From assembly GCF_002259755.1 (NCBI RefSeq), contig NZ_MWWY01000045.1, positions 1 to 61,696 on the forward strand: a stretch of DNA of 61,696 bases. Direction: 5' to 3'. The stretch comes from Bifidobacterium hapali. Lineage in GTDB: Bacteria > Actinomycetota > Actinomycetes > Actinomycetales > Bifidobacteriaceae. Under the pieces are notes generated by a model. The model saw only the letters and a program-made list of their open reading frames with translations, was not told where the DNA came from and ran no database searches. Below, piece after piece: positions 61,364 to 61,696 of this stretch (position 1 is its first letter; each line of letters opens with the position of its first letter). A program made the position numbers and the translations under genes.

Positions 61364-61696
61364 GGCATGGCTCGTGTCCTGTGTACGATTTTCTGTCGCC
61401 AAACAAAACAAATCGCGATTGGAAAGAGGGCACGAAGCCATGTCACAGCAGATTCTACAGGTCGACCAGGCCATGTTGGAGACCACCCTGGACCGGATGG
61501 TCCGTAGAAGCGTCGAGGAGACGTTGAACGCAATGCTCGACGCCGAGGCCGACGAGATCACGGGCGCCGCCCGTTACGAGCGCAGCGGGGATCGCAAGGC
61601 GTACCGGGCCGGCCATTACAAGCGTGATCTGACCGTCAAGGCCGGGAAAATGAGCCTGAAGGTACCGAAACTGAAGGGCGCGGTGTTCGAGTCGGC
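61364..61696 (+). mobile_element. IS256-family insertion sequence, left end
   Basis: From about 61364 (GGGCATGGCTCGTGTCCTGT, a plausible terminal repeat) the sequence is an insertion element that continues past the window. Its composition becomes GC-rich at once. The boundary is inferred from where LuxR similarity stops; the right terminal repeat and target duplication are not visible. Confidence 0.6.
61440..61696 (+). CDS. IS256/Mutator-type transposase, N-terminal part
   Basis: The frame opens with ATG at 61440 and stays open to the window end (85 codons). It starts MSQQILQVDQAMLETTLDRM and includes NAMLDAEADEITGAARYERS followed by GDRKAYRAGHYKRDLTVKAG and MSLKVPKLKGAVFES. This is the characteristic opening of IS256-family (Mutator) transposases, where E-AD-L-GA-RYER-R-YRNGY-R-L-T--G-L-L-VPKLR is conserved. 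The DDE catalytic core lies beyond the window. Confidence 0.92.
   Translation, partial: MSQQILQVDQAMLETTLDRMVRRSVEETLNAMLDAEADEITGAARYERSGDRKAYRAGHYKRDLTVKAGKMSLKVPKLKGAVFES

Overview
The window reads as chromosomal DNA of a Bifidobacterium (Actinobacteria). This rests on gene content rather than on a marker gene: a GH127 beta-L-arabinofuranosidase, proline-specific peptidases, fructosamine kinase, ECF vitamin transport, a short sortase-C pilus operon, LuxR-type two-component systems and moderate-to-high GC with purine-rich Shine-Dalgarno sites. The species cannot be fixed from the sequence alone.

Layout. 1-3900 is an accessory patch: an IS3-type transposase cut by the window edge, a HipA-like kinase, a BrnT/RHH-like toxin-antitoxin pair, and a prophage remnant (holin, LysM endolysin tail fused onto the first 20 codons of a tyrosine integrase) lying against the 3' end of ychF. 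Degenerate copies of the ychF tail mark its ends. 3900-15200 holds ychF, a PepP-type aminopeptidase, an orphan peptide-binding lipoprotein, the GH127 enzyme, and a pip-proC-pepX operon joining proline-specific peptidases to pyrroline-5-carboxylate reductase. 15300-22500 is a signalling module: a double-length sensor kinase and NarL-type regulator facing a MacB-like ABC ATPase and FtsX-type permease. 22700-28800 carries a TPP enzyme of the acetolactate synthase family, a tandem Lrp/AsnC regulator and an ECF transporter (S, fused A-A', T). 29400-34100 has O-acetylhomoserine sulfhydrylase, pyridoxal kinase and acyl-CoA ligase.

34081-38494 is a pilus operon: major pilin, unusual ancillary pilin, sortase C, M23-like peptidase. 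39020-43426 is the overlapping operon holA-tsaE-tsaB-rimI-tsaD (t6A tRNA modification and clamp loader). 43803-49674 contains comEC, comEA and leuS. 49797-55800 has a solute-binding lipoprotein with CorA, a histidine phosphatase, an OmpR-like regulator with degenerate receiver, a DNA-deoxyinosine glycosylase, and two flavin enzymes. Five tRNA genes (Ala, Val, Val, Cys, Gly) follow on the minus strand, then a PAC2 protein, UppP and fructosamine kinase. The right end (59.7-61.7 kb) is AT-rich: an orphan membrane-anchored protein, a possible microprotein, and a LuxR regulator whose N-terminal part has been replaced by an IS256-family element running off the window.

Beyond the genes, the striking signal is intergenic structure. 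A palindrome family recurs at four loci (18.0, 29.1, 38.8, 56.1 kb), usually as two adjacent hairpins. A 156-nt cruciform with about 24-bp inverted ends sits at 32.05-32.20 kb, a nested, possibly switching, structure precedes holA, and two DnaA-box clusters share a conserved block at 38.6 and 46.6 kb. Several housekeeping or regulatory proteins (RimI, ComEC, ComEA, OmpR-like, glycosylase) carry low-complexity insertions rich in Asp, Thr or Ser.
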